Source: Rufibacter hautae (lineage in GTDB: Bacteria; Bacteroidota; Bacteroidia; Cytophagales; Hymenobacteraceae). From it: a stretch of 64,000 nt of DNA. The DNA lies in assembly GCF_008271695.1 (NCBI RefSeq), contig NZ_VKKY01000002.1:434001-498000 (forward strand), given 5' to 3'. This document shows positions 27,163 through 35,743 of the stretch, one piece after another; position 1 is the first letter of the stretch, and every line of letters starts with the position of its first letter. The notes below the pieces were generated by a model. The model searched no databases and was not told where the DNA came from. It saw only the letters and a list, made by a program, of their open reading frames with translations. Both the position numbers and the translations under genes were made by a program.

Positions 27163-28215
27163 TTACTTTCTTTTAGGATAAAAAGGAGGCAAGGGGTTGA
27201 GCTTGGTGTTTTGTCTTTGGTGCCAATAAGGATAGATTGGAGGGACCTCACTAGCGGCATCCAGTTTCTTCACCTGTTCCACCGTCAGGTTCCAACCCAC
27301 AGCCCCGAGGTTCTGCTTGAGCTGTTCCTCGTTGCGGGCGCCAATGATGATGCTGGAGACGGTAGGGCGCTGCAGTAGCCAGTTCAGTGCCACCTGGGCT
27401 ACCGTTTTCTCTGTCTCCGCCGCTATTTCATCTAGCGCGTCAATAATGTTGTAGAAAACCTCTTCGTTCACCACGGCTTCAGGGACGGGGCTGCCTCCCT
27501 GTGCAACGCGGCTGTCCTGGGGCATGGGCTGGCCCCGGCGGTACTTGCCGCCCAATCGGCCGGCGGCTAGGGGCGACCAGATGATGCCGCCCACGTTCTG
27601 GTCAAGCCCCAGCGGCATGAGTTCCCATTCGTATTCCCGATTGGTGAGCGAGTAATATACCTGGTGCGCCACGTAACGGTTCCATCCATATTTGTCAGAA
27701 ACTCCCAGTGATTTCATCAGGTGCCAACCCGAGAAGTTGGAGGCCGCGATGTAGCGCACCTTACCGCTTTGCACCAGGTCATCCAGGGTGCGCAGGGTTT
27801 CCTCTACAGGAGTGTTACCGTCAAAGCCGTGCATGTGGTACAGGTCAATGTAATCGGTATTGAGGCGTTTGAGGCTGCCTTCTACTTGTTTCAGGAGGTG
27901 AAACCGGGAGGAACCTTGGTTGTTGGGCCCTTCCCCAAAGGGGAACGTACCCTTGGTGGAGAGGATCACCTCAGAGCGGCCGAGGCCTTTCAAGGCTTGC
28001 CCCAGAATCTCCTCAGACATGCCCTGGGAGTAGATGTCGGCGGTGTCAAAGAAGTTCACGCCGGCATCCATACAGAGGTTAACCATGCGGGTGGCCTCCT
28101 CTACCTGGGTGCTGCCCCAAGCCTTGAAGAATTCGCCGCCTCCGCCAAAAGTGGCGGTTCCAAAACTGAGCACCGGCACCTTTAGCCCAGATGCGCCAAG
28201 TTGTCTAAATTCCAT
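27163..28215 (-). CDS. Aldo/keto reductase
   Basis: This 350-residue NADPH-dependent oxidoreductase has the AKR barrel. The catalytic tetrad is visible: Asp and Tyr in FFDTADIYSQG near residue 57, Lys in VILSTKGTF near 90, and His in DLYHMHGFDG near 130. The cofactor-binding end SSIIIGARNEEQLKQNLGA is near 305. The start at 28215 (MEFRQLGASGLKVP) fits the family; a longer frame adds 21 residues without similarity. Members reduce sugars, aldehydes or ketones, and the substrate is unknown. It stands alone between two palindrome copies. Confidence 0.92.
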   Translation of the reverse strand: MEFRQLGASGLKVPVLSFGTATFGGGGEFFKAWGSTQVEEATRMVNLCMDAGVNFFDTADIYSQGMSEEILGQALKGLGRSEVILSTKGTFPFGEGPNNQGSSRFHLLKQVEGSLKRLNTDYIDLYHMHGFDGNTPVEETLRTLDDLVQSGKVRYIAASNFSGWHLMKSLGVSDKYGWNRYVAHQVYYSLTNREYEWELMPLGLDQNVGGIIWSPLAAGRLGGKYRRGQPMPQDSRVAQGGSPVPEAVVNEEVFYNIIDALDEIAAETEKTVAQVALNWLLQRPTVSSIIIGARNEEQLKQNLGAVGWNLTVEQVKKLDAASEVPPIYPYWHQRQNTKLNPLPPFYPKRK

Positions 28216-28325
28216 TGCTGTTCTTTTAAGATGTTGGGTTAGAAAACGGCATTCCCCTCCATTGGTTTTGTTCAGCAAAGCAAAAGGCTGCCTTAAACTC
28301 AGGCTTCAAAGGGCCATAAAAGAGA

Positions 28326-28368
28326 ATGCGTTTCCAACCCGATTTTTTAAATCAGGCTGAAAACGCAT
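28326..28368. repeat. Dispersed palindrome (after pfkA)
   Basis: Arms of 20 bases (28326-28345 and 28349-28368; outer ATGCGTTT/AAACGCAT) pair at 17 positions. It lies 30 bases after the pfkA stop on the minus strand. Confidence 0.75.
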
Positions 28369-28397
28369 CAGTAATGTTGCAGCGGTTAAAAGGCGCT

Positions 28398-29369
28398 TTA
28401 CACGCTCAGTACTTCCACTAGCTTCAGGAAACTCTCGCTGATGGGCTTTTTCTTGGTGATGGTGTCATGGAACGGGGTGTACACCAGTTCGCCGTTCATT
28501 ACGCCCACCATTTCATTAGAGCGGCCGGCAATCAGGCCTTCCACGGCGGCCATGCCCATTTGGCTGCTCAAAAGACGGTCGGCGGCGGTGGGGGTACCCC
28601 CGCGTTGTACGTGCCCGATGATGGTTACCTTGGCATCCATCTGCGGTAGCGCCTCTTTCACCTTGGCAGCGATCTCGGTGGCACCACCTTCTTCGTCGCC
28701 TTCGGCCACGATGATGATGAAGGAGGTTTTGGAACGACGCCAGCCTTGCTGCAGAGTCTCAATCACTTCAGACATAGAGGTAATCGTCTCCGGGATCATC
28801 ACCATCTCGGCCCCACCACCGATGGCGCAGGGCAGGGCAATGTACCCCGAGTCGCGGCCCATCACTTCCACAAAGAAAACGCGCTCATGGCTGTCGGCGG
28901 TGTCTCTGATCTTGTCAATGGCGTCAAGGGCGGTGTTCACGGCGGTGTCATAACCAATGGTGTAGTCGGTGCCGTAAAGGTCGTTGTCAATGGTGCCGGG
29001 GCAACCGATGATAGGAATGCCGTACTCTTGGTGGAAAATCTGAGCGCCGGTGAAGGTTCCGTTCCCGCCAATGGCCACAATGCCCTCAATCCCGAACTTT
29101 GAAATCTGGTCAAAGGCTCTTTTTCTGCCTTCGGGAGTTTGGAACTCCAGACAGCGGGCCGATTTAAGGATGGTCCCGCCTTTTTGAATGATATTGCTCA
29201 CGGAATGGGAGAACAACCGGTAAATCTCCCCTTGGATCATGCCATTGTAGCCTCTGCCTATTCCGTATACTTCTAATTTATGGTAAACTGCTGTCCGCAC
29301 AACGGCACGGATACAAGCATTCATGCCCGGAGCATCTCCCCCGGACGTAAAAACAGCTATTTTCTTCAT
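28398..29369 (-). CDS. pfkA: ATP-type 6-phosphofructokinase with Asn in the GGDG motif
   Basis: This 323-residue enzyme phosphorylates fructose 6-phosphate in glycolysis. The ATP-binding start VFTSGGDAPGMNACIR, the catalytic PGTIDND near residue 125 and MGRDSGYIA near 170 are intact. The usual magnesium-binding GGDGS/T motif reads AIGGNGTFTG here, with Asn in place of Asp (codon AAC, near 29,060). The Gly after it is the ATP-type residue rather than the PPi-type Lys. ATG 29369 is chosen at the conserved start. The Asn may lower or alter activity, or this may be one of two paralogues. The family call is firm; full activity is not. Confidence 0.92.
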   Translation of the reverse strand: MKKIAVFTSGGDAPGMNACIRAVVRTAVYHKLEVYGIGRGYNGMIQGEIYRLFSHSVSNIIQKGGTILKSARCLEFQTPEGRKRAFDQISKFGIEGIVAIGGNGTFTGAQIFHQEYGIPIIGCPGTIDNDLYGTDYTIGYDTAVNTALDAIDKIRDTADSHERVFFVEVMGRDSGYIALPCAIGGGAEMVMIPETITSMSEVIETLQQGWRRSKTSFIIIVAEGDEEGGATEIAAKVKEALPQMDAKVTIIGHVQRGGTPTAADRLLSSQMGMAAVEGLIAGRSNEMVGVMNGELVYTPFHDTITKKKPISESFLKLVEVLSV

Positions 29370-29671
29370 CTTAACTTCTAAAACGAATCGCAAAGTAAGG
29401 CATTACCTCACAAAACTCAAGCTTTTTTGGTTACTCATCTGCCAAATACCCCCCAATCTTCGCTCTGCAGCCCCGCTTATAATGCAGGACTTTTTACCAG
29501 TTCTACGATTAAAAAGGCGATAAAGAAAAATATAAATACTTTTAAGGAAATGGGGCAGCGATTTTTTTCAAAAGTCCGTAAATTATATCGTGAAATTGGA
29601 CGGGTGCAAAAATTTGCGCAAAGGCCGTGCAACCACTAGAAAAAATTTTCTTCCACCAATCATGTAACTCT

Positions 29672-30103
29672 ATGTTTTCAATTTTTGAGAGTGAAGAAAC
29701 AAAACGGCTCAAGAGCCATATTGTTAATTTAGGGGCGTTGGCTAAAATTGATGGGCACATAGATTCTGCCGAGATGGAACATATCATTGCCATTGGCGCA
29801 CGGAAGGGAATGCGGGCGCAGGATGTGCGGGCCCTGCTGGCCAACTGCGGAAGCGTGAAACTCACCATGCCCAACAATGACATAGACCGGTTTGACCAAG
29901 TCTATGACCTGGTGGAGATGATGCTGGCCGATGGTATTGTGGATGACAGCGAGATGGAGTTCTGCATTGACATTGCCACCAAAATGGGCTTTAGAAAAGC
30001 AGTAGTGGGTGTGTTGGTGAAGAAAATCACCACGGGGGTGAAAGACGGCCTCACCCGGGAAGAGATAAAAGACGAAGCCATCCATTTCCTGGAGCTCCAG
30101 TAA
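29672..30103 (+). CDS. TerB-like acidic helical protein
   Basis: This 143-residue cytosolic protein resembles the TerB/tellurite-resistance helical fold: ALAKIDGHIDSAEMEHIIAIG near residue 22 and LVEMMLADGIVDDSEMEFCIDIATKMGF near 83. The two repeated D-G-x-(I/V)-D-(S/D)-x-E-M segments are typical of this metal-binding fold. The N-terminus MFSIFESEETKR is preceded by an AT-rich untranslated part. It converges with a lipoprotein gene with only 8 bases between the stops and no terminator in the gap. No tellurium-resistance partner is present, so the function is open. Confidence 0.78.
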   Translation: MFSIFESEETKRLKSHIVNLGALAKIDGHIDSAEMEHIIAIGARKGMRAQDVRALLANCGSVKLTMPNNDIDRFDQVYDLVEMMLADGIVDDSEMEFCIDIATKMGFRKAVVGVLVKKITTGVKDGLTREEIKDEAIHFLELQ

Positions 30104-30111
30104 CCAGGCGC

Positions 30112-30744
30112 TTAGTCACCTGTTTCAAATTTCCTGAATTTCCCTTTCTCCCAAACGTAGGTGGCGGTGTAGTTCTCGGCCCCCACGGAAATGCCATCCT
30201 GTGCAATAGTAAAGTGCTGTTTGGTGGCATAGTCATAATACCGATCGGTTTTCTTGGCTAGCCTCAGGTAATGGATACTCCTTTTCTGGTTATCCATATC
30301 ATACAGTTTGTCCCGTTCCAGAAGGAATTCCTGAAAATCGCCCTCAGAACGCATCACAAAGGCATACACAAACGCTGAGTCCCGCTCCATGAGCTGGATG
30401 GCGTAATCTTGCTTTTTATCCCCGTTAAAATCTGCCTGCACGTAGTAAGGCCCTTGTTCTTCCTCCGGAATCCGCTGCAAATCTGTGGGGGTAAGGGTAG
30501 GGAACTGCCAGAGGCCGTGGGTCCGGTCCAGGTGCACCTCCAGTTCGGCCGGAAGCTGTTGCCGTACGTCCAGGGGAACCGTGCTGGTGGCGGTACCGTC
30601 AAGCGAGGCATCGGTCACCGAGTCTGCTACTTCCTCTAGGACGGTATCAGCGGCAGCAATGGGTTCCTCGGCCAGCGTTTCTCGGGCTTTCTCAGGAGAA
30701 CAGCCTAAAAGCAGAAGGGAGACAAACAGGGCAGCGCGGTTCAT
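30112..30744 (-). CDS. Lipoprotein of unknown function
   Basis: This 210-residue protein has a lipoprotein signal (LFVSLLLLGCSPE; lipid-modified Cys near 15), so it is anchored in an envelope membrane. The next 50 residues are acidic and Ala/Thr-rich, probably a linker. The body has a VCBS-like calcium motif VQADFNGDKKQDYAIQL near residue 105, followed by a mixed alpha/beta region rich in Tyr. I recognise no named family. It stands between the TerB-like gene and the SLC13 carrier gene. Its stop is 8 bases from the convergent stop. Confidence 0.75.
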   Translation of the reverse strand: MNRAALFVSLLLLGCSPEKARETLAEEPIAAADTVLEEVADSVTDASLDGTATSTVPLDVRQQLPAELEVHLDRTHGLWQFPTLTPTDLQRIPEEEQGPYYVQADFNGDKKQDYAIQLMERDSAFVYAFVMRSEGDFQEFLLERDKLYDMDNQKRSIHYLRLAKKTDRYYDYATKQHFTIAQDGISVGAENYTATYVWEKGKFRKFETGD

Positions 30745-30809
30745 AGATCGTACACAAAAGTTAGCCTTCTCTGTACGCGTGAATCTGTAAACAGGCTACC
30801 GGATGGCAG

Positions 30810-30849
30810 CTGTTTTAAAGCCGATTCTTCAAAAACAGGGCTAAAACAG
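30810..30849. repeat. Dispersed palindrome (after the SLC13 gene)
   Basis: Arms CTGTTTTAAAGCC (30810-30822) and GGGCTAAAACAG (30838-30849) pair with one bulge. It ends 1 base before the SLC13 stop codon on the minus strand. Confidence 0.75.
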
Positions 30850-30850
30850 A

Positions 30851-32608
30851 TTATAGCGGCCAGAACATAGGCACCATTACCAGGATGATAATCACCAGCA
30901 AAAGCGTAAGCCCTGACCCGATCTTGAGGAAGTCTTTGAACGTGTACTTGCCCGGGCCATACACCAGAATACAGGAAGGCTCAAACGGCGTCACCAAAGA
31001 AACCGAGGCAGACAGCATAATGGCCACGGCAAAGGTACGTGGGCTCACCCCCAGCTGAATGGCTGTTTGCAAGGCCACTGGCAGTACCACCAAAGCGGCT
31101 GCCGCGTTGGACATGGGCTGGGTAAGGAAAACGGTGAGCAGGACAAATCCGGCCATTATGACGATGGTACCAAAGGGTTGCAGAAGGTTCACAATGGCGT
31201 TGGCCAGGAACTTATCGGCGCCGGTGTTCTCCATGGCCATCCCGAAGGCGGTCATTCCGCCAATTAAGATGAGCAAGCGCCAGTCAATCACCTGATAGGC
31301 TCTATCAGTGGAGATGCATTTGAACAGCACGCTGAGCACGGCCGCGCCCAAAAAACAGATTGACAAAGGCAGCAGGTTCAGGCTACCCACTAAAATGGCC
31401 ACGATAAAGAAAGACAGCGTTAAAATACCTTTGCGCCGTTTAAACAGAATAGGTTTGAACTCTCCCAAGACCGTCAAGTGCTGGGTTGTTTTCAGGTGTT
31501 CCACTCGTTCCCCCGATCCCTGCACCAGAAGTAAGTCACCCAGCTGAAGCTGCACATCGCCAATCTTAGTCCTGATGGTTTCGCCCTGTCGGGAGACCGC
31601 CAGCACCACCAACCCGAAACGCCGTAGAAATTCCACCTGCTTGATGGTGTTTTTGAGCAAATCAGACTGGCCCGTAATCAGAATCTCCGCTAGCCGGATG
31701 TCGCCGCCCACCAGATCGTCCTCCACAATCACATCGGCCAGAATCTGGATGCCTTTGGTTTCCTTCACCTTGATGAGGTCGTCCATCTCGCCCTCCACCA
31801 GCAGCACATCATTGCTCCTGATGCGGGTGCGGTAATCGGGCAGGAAGTTTTCTTTGCTCCGGATGATGTTGAGGATGCGGAAACCCATTTTAGAGAGATC
31901 GGAGGTAAACGCCACCTGACCAATCAAAGGCGAATCTTCCTGCACCAGGATCTCGGTGAGGTAGGTTTTGATGTTATAGCGGGTAGTAAGGCCCACCGAA
32001 GCGGTCTGGGGCAGCATGCGCTTCCCGATGGTCATCATGTAGGCGATCCCCACCATGAAAATCACTATGCCAATGCCCGAAAACTCAAAGAACCCGAACG
32101 GCTCATAGCCCGCTTTGCTCATGTATCCGCTCACGGCCACGTTGGTGGAAGTGCCAATCAAGGTACAGGTACCGCCCAAAATAGAGGCATACGCCAGCGG
32201 CATGAGGAATTTTGAACTACTGGCGCGCATTTTCTTGGCCACACCCACAATAGGCGTCACAAAAAGGGCCGTCACGGTGGTGTTGTTCATGAACGCTGAC
32301 ACCAAGCCCGGGAAAAACATGATGGAGAAAAGCAGGGTATTGGGCCGGTGCCCCGCGTGCCGCATAAGCCAGTTCACCAGGAAATCCAGAATACCGGTGT
32401 CTTCCAGCGCCGTCCCAATCACGAAGATAGACGCCAGAATGATGATGAAATCACTGCTGAAGCCGGCAAAGGCCTCGGCGGGCGTGATGATCTGGGTGCC
32501 GGTTAGAATGATGAGGAGAATGAGCGTGACGATGTCTACTGAAAGCTTCTCTGAGGCGAACAGGGCAACAGCAGCCAAAAGTAAGAACAGAACTAAGGCT
32601 ATCTCCAT
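30851..32608 (-). CDS. SLC13/DASS-type carrier with two TrkA-C domains
   Basis: This 585-residue inner-membrane protein has two bundles of hydrophobic helices (about residues 1-200 and 390-585) separated by a soluble insert with two TrkA-C/RCK domains (about 210-375; SNDVLLVEGEMDDL and LGDLLLVQGSGERVEHL). The transport signatures LIGTSTNVAVSG near 150 and TQPMSNAAAALVV near 495 match the two substrate- and sodium-binding SNT motifs of DASS carriers. Members carry dicarboxylates, sulfate or phosphate; the insert form is often annotated as a sulfate or generic anion carrier. The substrate is inferred only at that level. Confidence 0.9.
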   Translation of the reverse strand: MEIALVLFLLLAAVALFASEKLSVDIVTLILLIILTGTQIITPAEAFAGFSSDFIIILASIFVIGTALEDTGILDFLVNWLMRHAGHRPNTLLFSIMFFPGLVSAFMNNTTVTALFVTPIVGVAKKMRASSSKFLMPLAYASILGGTCTLIGTSTNVAVSGYMSKAGYEPFGFFEFSGIGIVIFMVGIAYMMTIGKRMLPQTASVGLTTRYNIKTYLTEILVQEDSPLIGQVAFTSDLSKMGFRILNIIRSKENFLPDYRTRIRSNDVLLVEGEMDDLIKVKETKGIQILADVIVEDDLVGGDIRLAEILITGQSDLLKNTIKQVEFLRRFGLVVLAVSRQGETIRTKIGDVQLQLGDLLLVQGSGERVEHLKTTQHLTVLGEFKPILFKRRKGILTLSFFIVAILVGSLNLLPLSICFLGAAVLSVLFKCISTDRAYQVIDWRLLILIGGMTAFGMAMENTGADKFLANAIVNLLQPFGTIVIMAGFVLLTVFLTQPMSNAAAALVVLPVALQTAIQLGVSPRTFAVAIMLSASVSLVTPFEPSCILVYGPGKYTFKDFLKIGSGLTLLLVIIILVMVPMFWPL

Positions 32609-32769
32609 GTGGCAGGCACCAAGTTAAAAAGGTTGGTAGTTGTATCTACGGATAGGTATGTCAAGGCAGCAGAATAAGCAGAAACTAATTCGTGTCTTGT
32701 ACTGGCACAGGGTCTAAAAGGTTCAGGAATATACTTGGGCTGATTTGTGCTTATTTACGGGAAAACGGC

Positions 32770-33963
32770 TCAAAAACGAACTTCCTCGGCAATAGCCGCC
32801 AGGATGATGTCACAGGCTTCGTCAATCTCAGGAAAGGTAATGGTAAGGGGAGGGGCAATGCGCATGGATTTGTCGCAGAACAGGAACCAGTCCGTGAGGG
32901 CGCCTTTTAGGATGGCATTGTCAATGATAGGTTTCAGGATGTCAAAAGAGTCAAACTCCACCGCCATCATGAGACCCAGGTTCCTGATCTCTTTAATGGC
33001 CGGGTGCACCAACCGCTCTTTGAACCGGGCAGCTTTGGCGTTCACCTGCAGCAGCAATTCTTCTTCTTGAATCACCTGCAGCGTGGCCAGCGAAGCTGCG
33101 CAGGAAACCGGGTGACCGCCAAACGTAGTAATGTGGCCCAGCATGGGATCATTCTTGAGCGAATGCATGATTTCCTGGCGGGAGATAAATGCGCCGATGG
33201 GCATGCCGCCGCCCATGCCTTTGGCACAAGTGAGAATATCCGGTACCACACCAAACTGCTCAAATGCCCAGAACGTGCCGGTACGCCCAAAGCCGCTCTG
33301 AATCTCGTCCAGGATCAGGAGCGCGCCTACTTCTTTGCAGCGAGCCTGGAGCGCCTGAAGATAGTCCACAGAAGGAACCCTGACCCCCGCCTCGCCCTGC
33401 ACCGTCTCCAGAATCACCGCCGCCGTACGCGAGGTGATCTGCGCCAAATCCTCCACTTGGTTATGCCGGATGTGCCGCACATCAGGCAACAGCGGCCGAA
33501 AGGCCCGTTTGAAGCTTTCCGATCCGTTCAAGGACAAAGAGCCCTGGGTGGAACCATGATAGGCATTCTCAAATGCCACCAGCTCGGTGCGGCCGGTGAA
33601 GCGCTTGGCCAGTTTACAGGCCCCTTCCACCGCCTCGCTGCCCGAGGAAACGAAATAGACATTGTCCAGCCCAGCCGGAAGGGTTTGCGCCAGCGCATGT
33701 GCCAGTTGGGCCGGCGGTGCCTGCACAATCTCGCCGTACACCATCAGGTGCAGGTATTTTTCCAGTTGCCCCTGGATGGCCTGCAACACCCTAGGGTGCC
33801 GATGCCCTACGTTGCTTACCCCAATCCCCGAGATCAGGTCCAGGTACCGTTCGCCGTTTGGCCCATACATGTATACCCCCTCGGCCCGCTCGACTTCTAA
33901 AAGCAAGGGAAAATCAGTGGTCTGGGCTTGGTGTTGCAGGAAGAGCTGGCGAGGTGAAAGCAT
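32770..33963 (-). CDS. Class III PLP-dependent aminotransferase (acetylornithine/ornithine type)
   Basis: This 397-residue cytosolic enzyme transfers an omega-amino group using pyridoxal phosphate. Motifs are the Gly-rich SGSEAVEGACKLA near residue 104, the PLP-binding Asp in LLILDEIQSGFGRTG near 215 and the Schiff-base Lys in CAKGMGGGMPIGAF near 245. Substrates could be acetylornithine, ornithine or 4-aminobutyrate. No arginine gene is adjacent. The start at 33963 (MLSPRQLFLQHQAQ) matches the family; a longer frame adds 11 residues. A promoter candidate lies upstream. A half-copy of the dispersed palindrome overlaps the 3' end. Confidence 0.9.
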   Translation of the reverse strand: MLSPRQLFLQHQAQTTDFPLLLEVERAEGVYMYGPNGERYLDLISGIGVSNVGHRHPRVLQAIQGQLEKYLHLMVYGEIVQAPPAQLAHALAQTLPAGLDNVYFVSSGSEAVEGACKLAKRFTGRTELVAFENAYHGSTQGSLSLNGSESFKRAFRPLLPDVRHIRHNQVEDLAQITSRTAAVILETVQGEAGVRVPSVDYLQALQARCKEVGALLILDEIQSGFGRTGTFWAFEQFGVVPDILTCAKGMGGGMPIGAFISRQEIMHSLKNDPMLGHITTFGGHPVSCAASLATLQVIQEEELLLQVNAKAARFKERLVHPAIKEIRNLGLMMAVEFDSFDILKPIIDNAILKGALTDWFLFCDKSMRIAPPLTITFPEIDEACDIILAAIAEEVRF

Positions 33964-33985
33964 AGTGGTCAAGGTTAATCTGGGG

Positions 33986-34018
33986 CAAAGATACAAAGAA
34001 GCGGGTAAGGGCTTTCAA
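33986..34018 (-). promoter_or_regulatory. Candidate promoter of the class III aminotransferase gene
   Basis: On the minus strand TATCTTTG (33986-33993) fits the -7 element. TTG at 34016-34018 is 22 bases upstream, slightly long. Initiation would be near 33979, about 16 bases before the ATG. Confidence 0.45.
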
Positions 34019-34059
34019 TGGGTATGGCTTGTATCAATTAGGAGGGAAGTAGCGGAACT

Positions 34060-34095
34060 GTTTCTAGCCTGTTTTGCCGAAATCTAGGTGGAAAC
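34060..34095. repeat. Dispersed palindrome, degenerate copy
   Basis: The left half GTTTCTAGCCTGTTTT is recognisable. The right half AAATCTAGGTGGAAAC pairs only in part. Confidence 0.45.
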
Positions 34096-34751
34096 GTAAC
34101 CCACCCCAACCCCTCCCAGGAGGGGAATCCCAGAATGCGTGAGGAGGCGGATAAATGGCAGTTCTGGTTGTGGGTGATAACACCATCAAAGGTTGGCACG
34201 ACGAACGGGGTTGATAGGAGGAAGGTAATATGATGTAGGGGCACCTCTTGTGGGTGCCCTTACAGGTAGCTACTGGTTATTGCGGAGACCCCGTTGGAGA
34301 CAAGGCATGCCTTGTCTCTACATTACCAGATAATCCTAGCAGATACCAAGCGCATCTGTTTCCTGCGGCAGGGCAGGGCGAAGGCCTACAGTGAGGCCGA
34401 GGCACGGCCCGCCGCACGGAAGGACAGTTCAGGTGGTAGTGGCCTGCGTAGACTATATAATAGATAGCTTTAGCCAGGTGGTACCTTTACTGAAGCCTCA
34501 CTGTCCGAGCGTCAGCGAGTTTGAGGCTTCTTGATTCTTTTGGTTACTTTTCTCATCAAGGAGAAAAGTGACGAACGCCCGCAGACCCGGCTGCAGCCAA
34601 AGAGTTAGAAGAAAGGGAATAGGAAGTAACTACCTCTAAAGCGGTTCTGAGGCTCGCGCCTCACTGCAGTTGCAAACTGCAGACCATTGTAGGTCCAAGT
34701 TGAAAACTTGAACCAGGAGAAGAGGGGAATTATTTTTAATAATAGGCTAAA
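34096..34751. repeat. Gene-free cluster of short hairpin repeats
   Basis: About 650 bases with no gene, packed with inverted repeats. They include CCCCTCCCAGGAGGGG (34115-34130 area), the perfect palindrome GAGACAAGGC/GCCTTGTCTC (34297-34318 area), GTTACTTTTCTC/GAGAAAAGTGAC (34540-34571 area), GAGGCTCGCGCCTC, CTGCAGTTGCAAACTGCAG (34660-34683 area) and CAAGTTGAAAACTTG (34697-34711 area). It looks like an accumulation site of small dispersed repeats rather than one element. Confidence 0.6.
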
Positions 34752-34778
34752 ACAAAAAGGGAGACTTTCGCCTCCCTA
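34752..34778 (-). terminator. Rho-independent terminator of the sigma/Spy-like operon
   Basis: On the minus strand AGGGAG/CTCCCT form a short stem followed by TTTTTGTTTT, 21 bases after the last stop of the operon. Confidence 0.75.
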
Positions 34779-34798
34779 TTCACACTAAAACCAAATCT

Positions 34799-35254
34799 TT
34801 ATTTCTTAGCCGTCTGCAAACGCTCCAGCAACAGCTTGGTGAACTCGCGCTCTGCACGGTAAAACAAAGCCAGTTGGCGAGGACTGATGATGCGCAGGTA
34901 TTTGTCCATGTATTCTTTTTCCAGGTCCAGTTCTCTTTGGCGGATGTTCAAACGGGCCTCTAATCCAGCCTGAATCTGCTCGTCGGTGAGGGCGTTCAGG
35001 TTCTGTTCTTTGTAGGGGCGGCTTTTCTGGCGCAGATCGTTCCGTTTCCGGTCATGTTCCTGGTAAACGGGCCAGAAACGCTGGGCCTGGTCGCCGGAGA
35101 GGTTTATCTTGTCGGTGATGAAGGCAATCTTGGCCGTCTCTATTTTCTCTATGCGGGCTTTGCGTTCCTCGGGTGTTTCTTTGTTCTGGCCATGGGCTAC
35201 GGCAACCGAGCCGGTGAACAGGAAAAACAGAAACAGCAACTTGGTCAATTTCAT
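34799..35254 (-). CDS. Exported Spy/CpxP-like helical protein
   Basis: This 151-residue protein has a signal peptide (LLFLFFLFTGSVAVAHGQ) and an all-helical, highly charged mature part. Helices include ERKARIEKIETAKIAFITDKI near residue 30 and QAGLEARLNIRQRELDLEKEYMDKYL near 95. The layout matches the periplasmic Spy/CpxP/heavy-metal-sensor family, which bind unfolded proteins or damp envelope-stress signals. It is the last gene of an operon with an ECF sigma factor and a one-helix membrane protein, so it is a plausible sensor or effector. The start at 35254 is chosen to put the signal peptide first. Confidence 0.8.
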   Translation of the reverse strand: MKLTKLLFLFFLFTGSVAVAHGQNKETPEERKARIEKIETAKIAFITDKINLSGDQAQRFWPVYQEHDRKRNDLRQKSRPYKEQNLNALTDEQIQAGLEARLNIRQRELDLEKEYMDKYLRIISPRQLALFYRAEREFTKLLLERLQTAKK

Positions 35255-35264
35255 TCTTTTAGGA

Positions 35265-35711
35265 TTAACGGTAATCATACTCTTCTTCCAACAACTCCTG
35301 GGTATGGGTTTCATTCAGATCATTGCGGCGGACATCCAGGAACTCCAGCGACTGGTTCGGCTTCACGGCCGGTACCTCGGCTAAGTCGGCGGTTTCCAGT
35401 TCTTCGTGGTTCACCAGGTACTGGAAGATATCTTTCTGCGATATCTGGGCCATTACCGCGTCTGTAGACGGGTTGGCGTCAAAGTACTGGGTGGCCAGAA
35501 AAGACACGGCAAACACCACACCCAAAGAGGCGCCGGCTACAGCCGTCCTGAACTGCCAGAACCATGCCACTGGTGACGCTGCACGAGCTGGCGCGGCGTA
35601 GGCCGTCCGCTGCATGATGCGCGTGGGCAGAGCATCAAAATAATGCTCGGGTACTTGAAAGCCCGGGTCCTTGGGTAAATCTGCCATATCTAGCTCCTTT
35701 TTCCTATCCAT
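35265..35711 (-). CDS. One-helix membrane protein of a sigma-factor operon (probable anti-sigma factor)
   Basis: This 148-residue protein has a soluble N-terminal part with FQVPEHYFDALPTRIMQRT (near residue 18). A membrane helix follows at about 53-72 (TAVAGASLGVVFAVSFLATQ), then an acidic C-terminal tail. The VPEHYFDALP segment is common in Bacteroidota proteins encoded directly after ECF sigma factors. It lies 32 bases after the sigma gene and 10 before the Spy-like gene. A role as membrane-bound anti-sigma factor is inferred from position and topology, not from a recognised domain. Confidence 0.7.
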   Translation of the reverse strand: MDRKKELDMADLPKDPGFQVPEHYFDALPTRIMQRTAYAAPARAASPVAWFWQFRTAVAGASLGVVFAVSFLATQYFDANPSTDAVMAQISQKDIFQYLVNHEELETADLAEVPAVKPNQSLEFLDVRRNDLNETHTQELLEEEYDYR

Positions 35712-35743
35712 CTGTTTCTTAGATGTGTTTTGTCTGAAGAGGT

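Noticed and set aside
29672-30103. Tellurite-resistance system
   Set aside because: Only a TerB-like protein is present; no TerC, TerD or other partner is nearby.
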